This document shows positions 1 to 6,575 of a stretch of DNA of 12,155 bases, one piece after another. The stretch comes from Caldithrix sp. GTDB lineage: Bacteria > KSB1 > UBA2214 > DYKH01. The translations under genes and the position numbers were made by a program. The stretch spans positions 1 through 12,155 of the forward strand of contig DYKH01000150.1 of NCBI GenBank assembly GCA_020722685.1. Direction: 5' to 3'. The stretch's first letter is position 1, and the number at the start of each line of letters is the position of its first letter. A model generated the notes under the pieces. That model was given only the letters and a program-made list of their open reading frames with translations. It did no database searches and was not told the origin of the DNA.

Positions 1-4
1 CCGT

Positions 5-42
5 CCCATCCATCCACCCATCCAGCGTTCCAGCCATCCATT
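5..42. repeat. Degenerate CCAT/CCAG simple repeat
   Basis: The first 42 bases are built from imperfect copies of CCAT, CCAC and CCAG (CATCCATCCACCCATCCA, then a CCAGCCATCCA block). No reading frame with gene-like features crosses it, so it is intergenic low-complexity sequence upstream of the promoter at 71-99. It may continue left of the window. No function can be assigned. Confidence 0.45.
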
Positions 43-70
43 CTTTATCGCTGTTTTTTAGTTTGAGCCC

Positions 71-99
71 TTGACTTTTGCCCCTGCATAATATATAAT
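71..99 (+). promoter_or_regulatory. Sigma-70-type promoter of the cluster
   Basis: TTGACT at 71-76 matches the -35 consensus in five of six positions. TATAAT at 94-99 is a perfect -10 box. The spacer is exactly 17 bp. A start site near 105-107 would leave a leader of about 36 nt before the pilin ATG at 143. The direct repeat GCATAATA (86-93 and 103-110) provides additional -10-like CATAAT boxes. This is the only strong promoter visible in the window and it faces the whole gene set. Confidence 0.75.
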
Positions 100-142
100 A
101 TGGCATAATAACAGACAATAAGAGCCATACGGAGGACATGAC

Positions 143-1015
143 ATGGATCTTGAAAAACCAGAAAGAGGACCGAAAGGATGCGTCCAACGCCTGCGGAGGG
201 TCTTCACGCTGATCGAGCTACTGGTCGTCGTGGCTGTAATCGGGATACTCGCAGCCCTGCTCCTGCCGGCATTGCAGCAGGCGCGCGAATACGCAGGAGC
301 CATTACTTGCGTGAACATGCTCAAACAGCACGGACTGATAATAATGATGTATGCATCCGACAACAACGATGTCCTGCCGGGCGCAATAATTGGAGAACCC
401 GAACGTCCACACAATACGGCCGAATGGGAATATCTCTTCTCGCATAAGTTGCCGAGCGGCATGAGCATGTTCGACTACTACGGCAAGGATCCAAACGTTG
501 ACACCGAGAACGGCTGGGGAATAGCCCATCAGGAGAACTACAACACAAAGTCCTGGAAGGCGACGGTGCAGAACTACTGCTGCCCAACCTTTGTTAGAAG
601 GTGGAGAAACGACTCCATCACATTCTATGAAACGGCACACCCAGAGAGGGAGGCTCCATATAGGCGTGGCTACGTCCATGCGTTCAGCACCGATCAAGCA
701 ACATGGAGACCCTACCACGGCTCGCCCGGTTGGCTTAAGACAAGTCGCATAGGCACGATGCCATGGTCGGACACGACTGGATGGAGAGACCATTGGGCGG
801 AGAGGGCAAGGCCCACGCAGCTTGTCTTTATATGCGACTACAAGTTCACAAGAGGCTTCGGCGACCAGGTCGTTCCCTACCACAAGGGGAACGGGCACAA
901 GATTGGTTATGGATATCTCCTCGCGGATGGCTCGGCCAAGAACACACAGAGATTCAGCGCAGACTCTGGTGGCTGGGACAACAGGCCCGGCTGGGTTCTG
1001 CCGAAGACTTGGTAG
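143..1015 (+). CDS. Pseudopilin, PulG-like (prepilin N-terminal methylation domain protein)
   Basis: A 290-aa protein of the type II secretion/type IV pilin-like class. Residues 1-20 form a basic leader, followed by FTLIELLVV (F21 to V29) with the required Glu at mature position +5 (E25), a hydrophobic helix to about residue 41, and [11 protein letters not shown]. The rest resembles the DUF1559/pseudopilin group common in Lentisphaerota and Planctomycetota: a CVNMLKQHG segment after the helix, Cys-containing middle, and a C-terminal [19 protein letters not shown] motif like the H...DG(H/S)V ending of that group. The expected location is inner membrane, with the globular part outside the cytoplasm. 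GGAGGA at 131-136 lies 6 nt before the ATG. Oddity: the residue before the cleavage site is Val20, not the usual Gly. Such proteins are present in many copies per lentisphaeral genome and their role is mostly unknown. It is first behind the strong promoter. Family assignment is firm; function is not known. Confidence 0.88.
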   Translation: MDLEKPERGPKGCVQRLRRVFTLIELLVVVAVIGILAALLLPALQQAREYAGAITCVNMLKQHGLIIMMYASDNNDVLPGAIIGEPERPHNTAEWEYLFSHKLPSGMSMFDYYGKDPNVDTENGWGIAHQENYNTKSWKATVQNYCCPTFVRRWRNDSITFYETAHPEREAPYRRGYVHAFSTDQATWRPYHGSPGWLKTSRIGTMPWSDTTGWRDHWAERARPTQLVFICDYKFTRGFGDQVVPYHKGNGHKIGYGYLLADGSAKNTQRFSADSGGWDNRPGWVLPKTW

Positions 1016-1083
1016 GAATTTCTTGGCCAACTCCGATATTCGTGTTAGTTTATGTCCTCTGGACCGGACACGGGAAGAAAAAT

Positions 1084-1089
1084 GGAGAG
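1084..1089 (+). promoter_or_regulatory. Shine-Dalgarno site favouring GTG 1094
   Basis: GGAGAG sits 4 nt before GTG 1094 (6 nt if GGAG is the core). The in-frame ATG at 1052 has no Shine-Dalgarno-like sequence, and ATG 1082 has only GGGAAG (1072-1077). This makes GTG 1094 the best-supported start of the regulator gene, although ATG 1082 remains possible. Confidence 0.5.
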
Positions 1090-1093
1090 ACAA

Positions 1094-2209
1094 GTGAATA
1101 AACAAATCAAAGGAGCCAACCGCACAAGTTCCCCCAGGATAGTGGAACTTCTCAAGCAAACCCCTTTGGACAGGAAATCAGACGAGCCGCTATACAGGCA
1201 AGTGGGCAAACGCATAATTGCGCTGATCAGGAAGGGAGAACTTCGCCCCGGAGATATGCTGCCTTCCATATGGGAGATGGACTACATCATATACCCAGGG
1301 ATCGGCAGAGTCACCATTGTCAACGCTATCGCGGCACTGGTGCGCGACGGACACCTGCTGGCCAAGCATGGCAAAGGCTATTTCGTGAACAAACCATACG
1401 AGGAGAAAACCCGCGTCGGCCTCGTCCTGCCGCTCTTCTCCGTCTATCTCCAGATTTATGCAAAATTCGCGGCCAGACTCCAAATCGGGACAGAAGAGAT
1501 GGGCCACCGCCTATGGGTCATGAATTCCAATGAAAACTCCCGCGATTTCATCGAGGCCTGCGAGGAGCTCGTCTACAAGTGGGGCGCAAAGGCCATCGTC
1601 GCAGTCCCGCCATACGACCGGGAGAAAAGGCACAAGGTGGACAGGCACTGCCTCTCATACCTGAAGAAACTCAATGCCTCCGGCCTCGTTGACCATGTGA
1701 TTGTATTCGACAGGAAAGTGGAAGACGGATTCGTCTCGATATATCAGGACAGGCAGGCAGGCAGAAAGCTCCTCCTGGAGGCCGCGGCGGCAAAGAAAGT
1801 CCGCAAGACCGTCTTCCTCATGGACAGCGGCTACAGTGCGCAGGAACGGAAGGAGCTCGTGGCATTCGGCAGAAATCTCGGCATCGAACTGTCCTTCGAA
1901 AAAAAATTGCTCTGCAAAGACATGTCCGGCATCGAAGGAATGGCAATGTCGGGGGTCGAGGCCGTCTTCACCGACGGTGACATCTTCGCGACCAGAATCA
2001 TGGGCATGGCGGGCGGGAAACCCCCATTCCGGGTAACAGGATACGACGCGACAAACTACGCGGCACTGCATAAGCCGCCCATAACAAGCGTTGATCCGGG
2101 GCTCTGCGATGGTGCGGATTTCATCCTTAAATACATGAGGGGGGAAGTTCCAGCGACGACCAGGACATACGTGATGAAGCCAAAACTCGTCGAGGGCGAG
2201 ACATTCTGA
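1094..2209 (+). CDS. GntR-type HTH / LacI-type sensor hybrid transcriptional regulator
   Basis: A 371-aa DNA-binding regulator from the preferred GTG start (385 aa from ATG 1052). Residues about 31-99 form a GntR winged helix: EPLYRQVGKRI, KGELRPGDMLPS, a recognition-helix region GIGRVTIVNAIAALVRDG, and the wing AKHGKGYFV. Residues about 107-366 match a LacI/periplasmic-binding-protein effector domain: it opens with RVGLVLPLF, and near its end carries AVFTDGDIFATRI, a VTGYDA motif corresponding to the LacI GFDD, and PPITSVDPGLCDGADFIL. This is the AraR-like architecture, in which a sugar or sugar phosphate releases DNA. The helix-turn-helix has about two extra residues (IWEMDYIIYP) compared with typical GntR members. 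It lies 78 nt after the pilin and 43 nt before the phosphoesterase, so control of the glycoside hydrolase genes is plausible but inferred. The ligand cannot be read from sequence. An A8 run at 1899-1906 lies inside the gene. Confidence 0.85.
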   Translation: MNKQIKGANRTSSPRIVELLKQTPLDRKSDEPLYRQVGKRIIALIRKGELRPGDMLPSIWEMDYIIYPGIGRVTIVNAIAALVRDGHLLAKHGKGYFVNKPYEEKTRVGLVLPLFSVYLQIYAKFAARLQIGTEEMGHRLWVMNSNENSRDFIEACEELVYKWGAKAIVAVPPYDREKRHKVDRHCLSYLKKLNASGLVDHVIVFDRKVEDGFVSIYQDRQAGRKLLLEAAAAKKVRKTVFLMDSGYSAQERKELVAFGRNLGIELSFEKKLLCKDMSGIEGMAMSGVEAVFTDGDIFATRIMGMAGGKPPFRVTGYDATNYAALHKPPITSVDPGLCDGADFILKYMRGEVPATTRTYVMKPKLVEGETF

Positions 2210-2252
2210 ATTTGCAATTACCTCAGGTCAACAATAAATAAGGGAGCGCAAG

Positions 2253-3245
2253 GTGGCAATGAGTATTCAACGAAAAAACAAAATCTTCCGCCTGATCCTG
2301 AACAAGGCCCTGTTCCTGGCCTTTCTCCTGCCCGCACCAGTATCGTTCTCACAGGAGACGAAAGGCTCGTTCAGCATCATCGTCCTTCCCGACACCCAGA
2401 ACTACGTGAAATATCCAGGCGCGGAAAAAAAATTCGCATCCCAGACGAAATGGATATCGGACAACAAGGACACGCTGAACATCGAATTCGTCGTCCACGA
2501 GGGCGACATCACGGACAACAACAGCGAAGAGCAATGGGAGAAGGCCAAGGAATGCATGAAGACCCTCGACGGAATCGTGCCATACGCCATTTGCGTTGGC
2601 AACCACGACATCGGACACAGCGCACCGAAAGGCGTTTCGCTGATCGAGGAATACTTCCCGGAGTCCTCCTTCGAGGGTTCTCCCTGCTGGGGTGGAAAAA
2701 TGCCCGGGCAGAATTGCTTCTGGCATAAATTCAAAGCGGGAAAGAACAAATTCCTGGTAGTCAGCCTCGACCTAGGCGCAAGCGACAAGATGCTCGAATG
2801 GGCCGACGGCATCCTCGCCGCAAACAAGGACCGCAAGGCCATCCTGGTCACACACGAGCTCCTCGACCAGGACGGGAAATTGTCGAACAAGGACACCAAG
2901 AAGAATGCGACGGCCTATGGCCAGCATCTCGACGGCAGCCCGCGCAACACCGGCGAGGAGATCTGGAAAAAGCATATCGCCAAACACAAAAACTACATCC
3001 TCGCCCTCTGCGGACACTACAACGGGATTGCATCGAGAACGGAGATGAAGGGCGATAACGGAAACACCGTCCACATCGTCATGGCCAACTACCAGTATTC
3101 CGAAGGCGGAGGCAATGGATTCCTCCGAATCATGAAATTCGACCAAGACGCCGTCCAATGCGATGTCTCGACATATTCACCATTCCTCGACAAGTTCTGG
3201 AAGGACGAGAAGAACGATTTCATTGTCAAATGGGGAAAACCATGA
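2253..3245 (+). CDS. Secreted calcineurin-like metallophosphoesterase
   Basis: A 330-aa phosphoesterase. GTG 2253 is chosen because GGGAG (2242-2246) lies 6 nt upstream; ATG 2259 is the alternative. Residues 1-33 look like a Sec signal peptide (basic stretch, then ALFLAFLLPAPVSFS, cleavage near QE). Metal-site motifs follow in family order: PDTQ (D47, Q49), EGDITDNN (D85), GNHD (N117, H118), VTHE (H201) and CGHYNG (H255). The C-terminus has NYQYSEGGGNGFLRIMKF and STYSP, typical of the secreted LPDTQ group of phosphoesterases. The first motif has DxQ rather than DxH, and the last is GHYN rather than GHxH, so the di-metal site is not the textbook set. Substrate is unknown; phosphomonoester, phosphodiester or nucleotide substrates are all possible. 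Its stop overlaps the ATG of the pilin stub (ATGA). An A8 run lies at 2425-2432. Fold assignment is strong; specific activity is not known. Confidence 0.86.
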   Translation: MAMSIQRKNKIFRLILNKALFLAFLLPAPVSFSQETKGSFSIIVLPDTQNYVKYPGAEKKFASQTKWISDNKDTLNIEFVVHEGDITDNNSEEQWEKAKECMKTLDGIVPYAICVGNHDIGHSAPKGVSLIEEYFPESSFEGSPCWGGKMPGQNCFWHKFKAGKNKFLVVSLDLGASDKMLEWADGILAANKDRKAILVTHELLDQDGKLSNKDTKKNATAYGQHLDGSPRNTGEEIWKKHIAKHKNYILALCGHYNGIASRTEMKGDNGNTVHIVMANYQYSEGGGNGFLRIMKFDQDAVQCDVSTYSPFLDKFWKDEKNDFIVKWGKP

Positions 3246-3301
3246 AGAAAATATTTACGCTCATCGAACTCCTCGTTGTCATCGCCATCATCGCAACCTG
3301 A
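3242..3301 (+). pseudogene. Pseudopilin N-terminal remnant (19-codon stub)
   Basis: The ATG overlaps the phosphoesterase stop (ATGA, 3242-3245) and the frame reads [19 protein letters not shown] then TGA at 3299-3301. This is the complete class III signal and first hydrophobic turns of a pseudopilin, with Glu at +5, cut off where LLPAL and the globular domain should follow. None of the three frames downstream restores a pilin body; the GH9 Shine-Dalgarno follows 25 nt later. The DNA is only moderately similar to the intact pilin near 200-255, so it is not a recent copy of it. Most likely it is what remains of a pilin gene after a deletion that brought the GH9 gene close. A translated leader that couples the phosphoesterase to the GH9 gene is an alternative. 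Confidence 0.75.
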
Positions 3302-3326
3302 TTCCAAGCGCCCCCCGCATGAAAAA

Positions 3327-3331
3327 AGGAG
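3327..3331 (+). promoter_or_regulatory. Shine-Dalgarno site fixing the GTG start of the first GH9 gene
   Basis: AGGAG lies 7 nt before GTG 3339. The reading frame is open back to TTG 3276, but that start lies inside the pilin stub, has no Shine-Dalgarno, and would put 21 hydrophilic residues in front of a signal peptide. The GTG start gives MKKLMPVLVALSLASSNGASA, a standard export signal. Confidence 0.8.
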
Positions 3332-3338
3332 CTGGCCT

Positions 3339-6300
3339 GTGAAAAAACTGATGCCCGTCCTCGTCGCCTTGTCCCTGGCATCCTCCAACGGAGCGTCCGC
3401 GAACACTGACAGCGATACGTCGCTTCTGGAGCATTCGATCAGGCCGATAAGCGAAAACATCGTCGAGATAAGACTGGTGAATCTTGTCTTGAGGAAGCCC
3501 GGCAAGGACATCTCCGCAAATCAGATCGTCGTCAGAAGCAAGGACGACGGGAACTACGCGCAGGGGAGGAATCCATCAAGGTTGTTCTGCTGGATACGCC
3601 CGGCCAGATTCTCCATAAGAAAGAACCTGAACATCAAGTTCACCCATCTGTTCATGACCCTTCCTTCACCAATGCGCGAAGGCTCTTTCTACGAAGTTTC
3701 AATGAACGGTGTCAAATTCAGACCATTGAACGTGGACGATGGGAAGCTGGTCGGGGGGGCCGAGGCCGAAGCCCCGAACCTTGCGTTCACTTGGAGCGAC
3801 AAGGCTTTCCGTAGCACCGCCATGCATGTGAACCAGGCCGGCTACCTTCCCGACGCCGCGAAATTCGCATATCTTACGCAATATCTCGGAATTGAAATTG
3901 GAGGAAAGGGTGAGAAAGCCTCCGCCGACTTCAGCGCCTGCAAGGAGTTCTCGTTGGTCTCCTCCGAAAACGTCTCGCAGGAATTCTTCAAGGGAGGCGT
4001 GAAGCTCAGCCCGCTTTGCGGAACCCCCGATGCACCAGCCCCGGACAAACTCAGCGAATCGGTCGCATGGGAATTGGATTTCTCCGATTTCAAGACCCCC
4101 GGTAGCTACCGCATCCACGTGAAGGGTGTCGGACTTTCCTTCCCGTTCCGGATCGCGGAAGATGTCTACAACGAAGTCCGTGGAACCCTCCTGCGGGGCG
4201 CATACCACCAGCGTTGCGGGACCGCCCTCGACCCCAGGCTCACGCGCCATGTCCATCCGCCATGCCACATTGATGATGCAAGAATTCCGAAACTGTCGGA
4301 ATACAAGAAGGACGACCTTGATTTTTACCCCCAAAACGAAGGGGCCGTCCTGAACTGCTCCAAAGGACATCACGATGCCGGAGACTATGGAAAATACGTG
4401 GTAAACGGCTCTCTCTTTGCGGAAGCCCTCCTCGCTCCCTTCGATGCCTGCCCCGACAAATCGTCCTTCGACTCCTCCCCTCTGCCGGAGGCCGGAAACG
4501 GAGTCCCAGACATGCTCGACGAAGTGAAATGGGAGCTCGACTGGATTTCAAACATGCAGGACCCTGCCGACGGCGGGGTGCATATAATCGTGAAGCCCGA
4601 TCCGGTGATGAGCTACGAGGATTCGATCCCGGGACAGCCTAGTGCCAAGTTCGCCAAACAAAGATCCCTGTGGTGGAAGGACCTCGCCGCAAGCGCGTCG
4701 TTCTCCGCGATTCTCGCAAAGGCCTCACGACTCGAAGCCTTCAAAAAAGCATTCCCGAAAGAGTCCGGAATTTACCTTGACAAGGCGCGCAAGGCATGGG
4801 AATTCTGTATGGCACATGCCGAGAAGGACGGCTCGCCCGGAGATGGCGTCGGTGGACACCATTATGGAGAATTCATGAAAACCGTTGACGAGCATTGCTG
4901 GATGGCCGCGGAACTCTGGCTCGCGACAGGAGAAGAAAAATACCACGCCTATTTCCTCAAACACCACAAGCCTGAACAAGGCTGGCAATGGGGATGGTGG
5001 CCATTGAGGGAGGCATCCGGAGCAGCAACAAGGGCGTATGTCTTCGGCACAAGGGAAGGCAAGGATGCCGCGATGCTCAAATCCTGCCGCGACGCATTGC
5101 TCAAGGCGGCTGAGCAAACCATGTCATGGCAGGCGAGCTGGACCACAAAATGCTCCTTCTCCGACGCCGCGTTCAAGTACGGCAGATGGGGATGGTATTT
5201 CCTCTCCGACATATCAAGTTTCGATTTGCTCCTCGCGGCGGAAATGATCAAAAATGAATCCCCCGACAAGGCAAGACAATACAGGCAGGCGGCTCTCTTC
5301 AACGCCGACCAGGAGCTCGGAAACAGCGCCGACGACGTCTGTTCCTTCACGGGCATCGGCTTCAAAAGACCGGTGGACCATGTCCACCAGCAAAGCCGCT
5401 ACGACGGAATTGTCGAACCAATCCCCGGAATCCCCCTCGGCTTCCATCCTTGCGGATACAACCGCGGAATGTCCGACCGCCAACTCATGGCCTCGTTCAC
5501 ATTCGGCGGATTACCGGTAGCATACAGATACGTGGACTGCTGGAACATCGAGCAGGAATTCACCGTGCCAATCCTGGGGAAAAGCATTTCCACCTACGCC
5601 ATGCTCTCAAGCCCGCGTATGCAGAAAACGGGCGCCCCGGAACTGAGGCTCACCGCCAACAACGCCGCAGGAACAGTCTGCGGAGTAGTCCCCTTCAAGG
5701 TGGATTTCAAGGCCGACGCCAAAGCAGCAACCGGCAAGAAAATTGTCAGATATTATTGGGATATTTCGAACGAGGAATTCGCATGCGAAAAGGAGTTCAG
5801 CTACATCTTCAAGACACCTGGCATTTACAAGGTGTTCTGCACGGCAAACGACAGCTGCGGCCACATCGCATACAAAAGCCTGACAATAAAAGTGAAGCAA
5901 AGAGAAGAGGAATTGCCGAACAAAGGCGAAGCTTTTTCACAAACGGCTGAAACCAGTCTCCACTTCAAATTCGACGACGGCCTGGGAGACTCGGTCTCCG
6001 GCCTGGCAAGCGCAACCTTGAAAGGCCATGCCGCGCTGAGCGATGAAAATCTGCTCTGGATGAAAAAACCGGCCGGAAAATCTGTCAAAGTCGGCCATGC
6101 CGAAGATGGAATCGAAATCGAACTGCCGGAAAACCTACTCAACAACGACAAGGTCGCATCATTCAAGATCGAAGCGATGATCAATTATCAGGACGACATC
6201 CCGAGAGGACAGGGACACTCCGAAATATTCCTGGTTTACGCAAGCTGGGATGCCATGCTCGGATTGAAAAAAGACACATGGGCGGGCAAAAGCCTGCAAG

Positions 6301-6554
6301 GACTCGGAGAACTCTCCAAGGATGCAGAAATAGAAAAACGCTGGCAGAAAATATTCAGCCCGGCGCCCGGCTGGAGAAAATTCGCGATCGGATACGAGGC
6401 TGACAGCGGAACAGCATCCATCTCCTCGGAAAACGGAAAACTCGAGTTTCCACTCAAAATCAATCCCAATTCAAAAGCCAAAAACTTCATCAGGATCGGC
6501 GGATTCATAGGCCATATTGACGAAGTCAGGATAGACGTCAAGTTCAAGCAGTAA
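3339..6554 (+). CDS. Secreted multidomain GH9 glycoside hydrolase with PKD-like and LamG-like C-terminus
   Basis: A 1071-aa exported protein (GTG start, signal peptide 1-21). Residues about 22-155 are a beta-rich segment of unclear family. About 162-275 form a CelD_N-type Ig-like domain (MHVNQAGYLPDAAKFAYLT to PGSYRIHVKGVGLSFPFRI). About 276-760 form the GH9 catalytic (alpha/alpha)6 domain: C293, C309-H310 and H345 fit a zinc-type site, HHDAGDY supplies D346 and D349 (nucleophilic water/base), and QEFTV supplies E740 as probable acid. The usual GxNP motif reads LGNS and the following histidine region reads RPVDHVHQQ (H681, H683), so the substrate cleft diverges. About 768-855 resemble a PKD domain (YYWDIS, YIFKTPGIYKV, LTIKV), and about 876-1071 a LamG-like jelly roll ending GGFIGHIDEVRIDVKF. 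GH9 enzymes mostly cleave internal beta-1,4-glucosidic bonds by inversion; the actual polysaccharide here is unknown. The second GH9 gene starts 21 nt downstream. Confidence 0.88.
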   Translation: MKKLMPVLVALSLASSNGASANTDSDTSLLEHSIRPISENIVEIRLVNLVLRKPGKDISANQIVVRSKDDGNYAQGRNPSRLFCWIRPARFSIRKNLNIKFTHLFMTLPSPMREGSFYEVSMNGVKFRPLNVDDGKLVGGAEAEAPNLAFTWSDKAFRSTAMHVNQAGYLPDAAKFAYLTQYLGIEIGGKGEKASADFSACKEFSLVSSENVSQEFFKGGVKLSPLCGTPDAPAPDKLSESVAWELDFSDFKTPGSYRIHVKGVGLSFPFRIAEDVYNEVRGTLLRGAYHQRCGTALDPRLTRHVHPPCHIDDARIPKLSEYKKDDLDFYPQNEGAVLNCSKGHHDAGDYGKYVVNGSLFAEALLAPFDACPDKSSFDSSPLPEAGNGVPDMLDEVKWELDWISNMQDPADGGVHIIVKPDPVMSYEDSIPGQPSAKFAKQRSLWWKDLAASASFSAILAKASRLEAFKKAFPKESGIYLDKARKAWEFCMAHAEKDGSPGDGVGGHHYGEFMKTVDEHCWMAAELWLATGEEKYHAYFLKHHKPEQGWQWGWWPLREASGAATRAYVFGTREGKDAAMLKSCRDALLKAAEQTMSWQASWTTKCSFSDAAFKYGRWGWYFLSDISSFDLLLAAEMIKNESPDKARQYRQAALFNADQELGNSADDVCSFTGIGFKRPVDHVHQQSRYDGIVEPIPGIPLGFHPCGYNRGMSDRQLMASFTFGGLPVAYRYVDCWNIEQEFTVPILGKSISTYAMLSSPRMQKTGAPELRLTANNAAGTVCGVVPFKVDFKADAKAATGKKIVRYYWDISNEEFACEKEFSYIFKTPGIYKVFCTANDSCGHIAYKSLTIKVKQREEELPNKGEAFSQTAETSLHFKFDDGLGDSVSGLASATLKGHAALSDENLLWMKKPAGKSVKVGHAEDGIEIELPENLLNNDKVASFKIEAMINYQDDIPRGQGHSEIFLVYASWDAMLGLKKDTWAGKSLQGLGELSKDAEIEKRWQKIFSPAPGWRKFAIGYEADSGTASISSENGKLEFPLKINPNSKAKNFIRIGGFIGHIDEVRIDVKFKQ

Positions 6555-6575
6555 AACAAAAAGAAGGGGGTTCGA

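Noticed and set aside
1023..1030. TTGGCCAA palindrome and nearby TCTGGACCGGA after the pilin gene, considered as terminator or operator
   Set aside because: Stems are too short, there is no T-run, and 8-bp palindromes are common by chance.
218..1159. 313-codon minus-strand open frame over the pilin and regulator start
   Set aside because: Antisense shadow of the pilin; no domain, no convincing ribosome site, and it spans the intergenic gap.
3298..3342. Frame LIPSAPRMKKGAGL after the pilin stub, considered as a frameshifted pilin continuation of LLPAL
   Set aside because: It ends after 14 residues, the resemblance is limited to a few residues, and the stretch also contains the Shine-Dalgarno of the GH9 gene.
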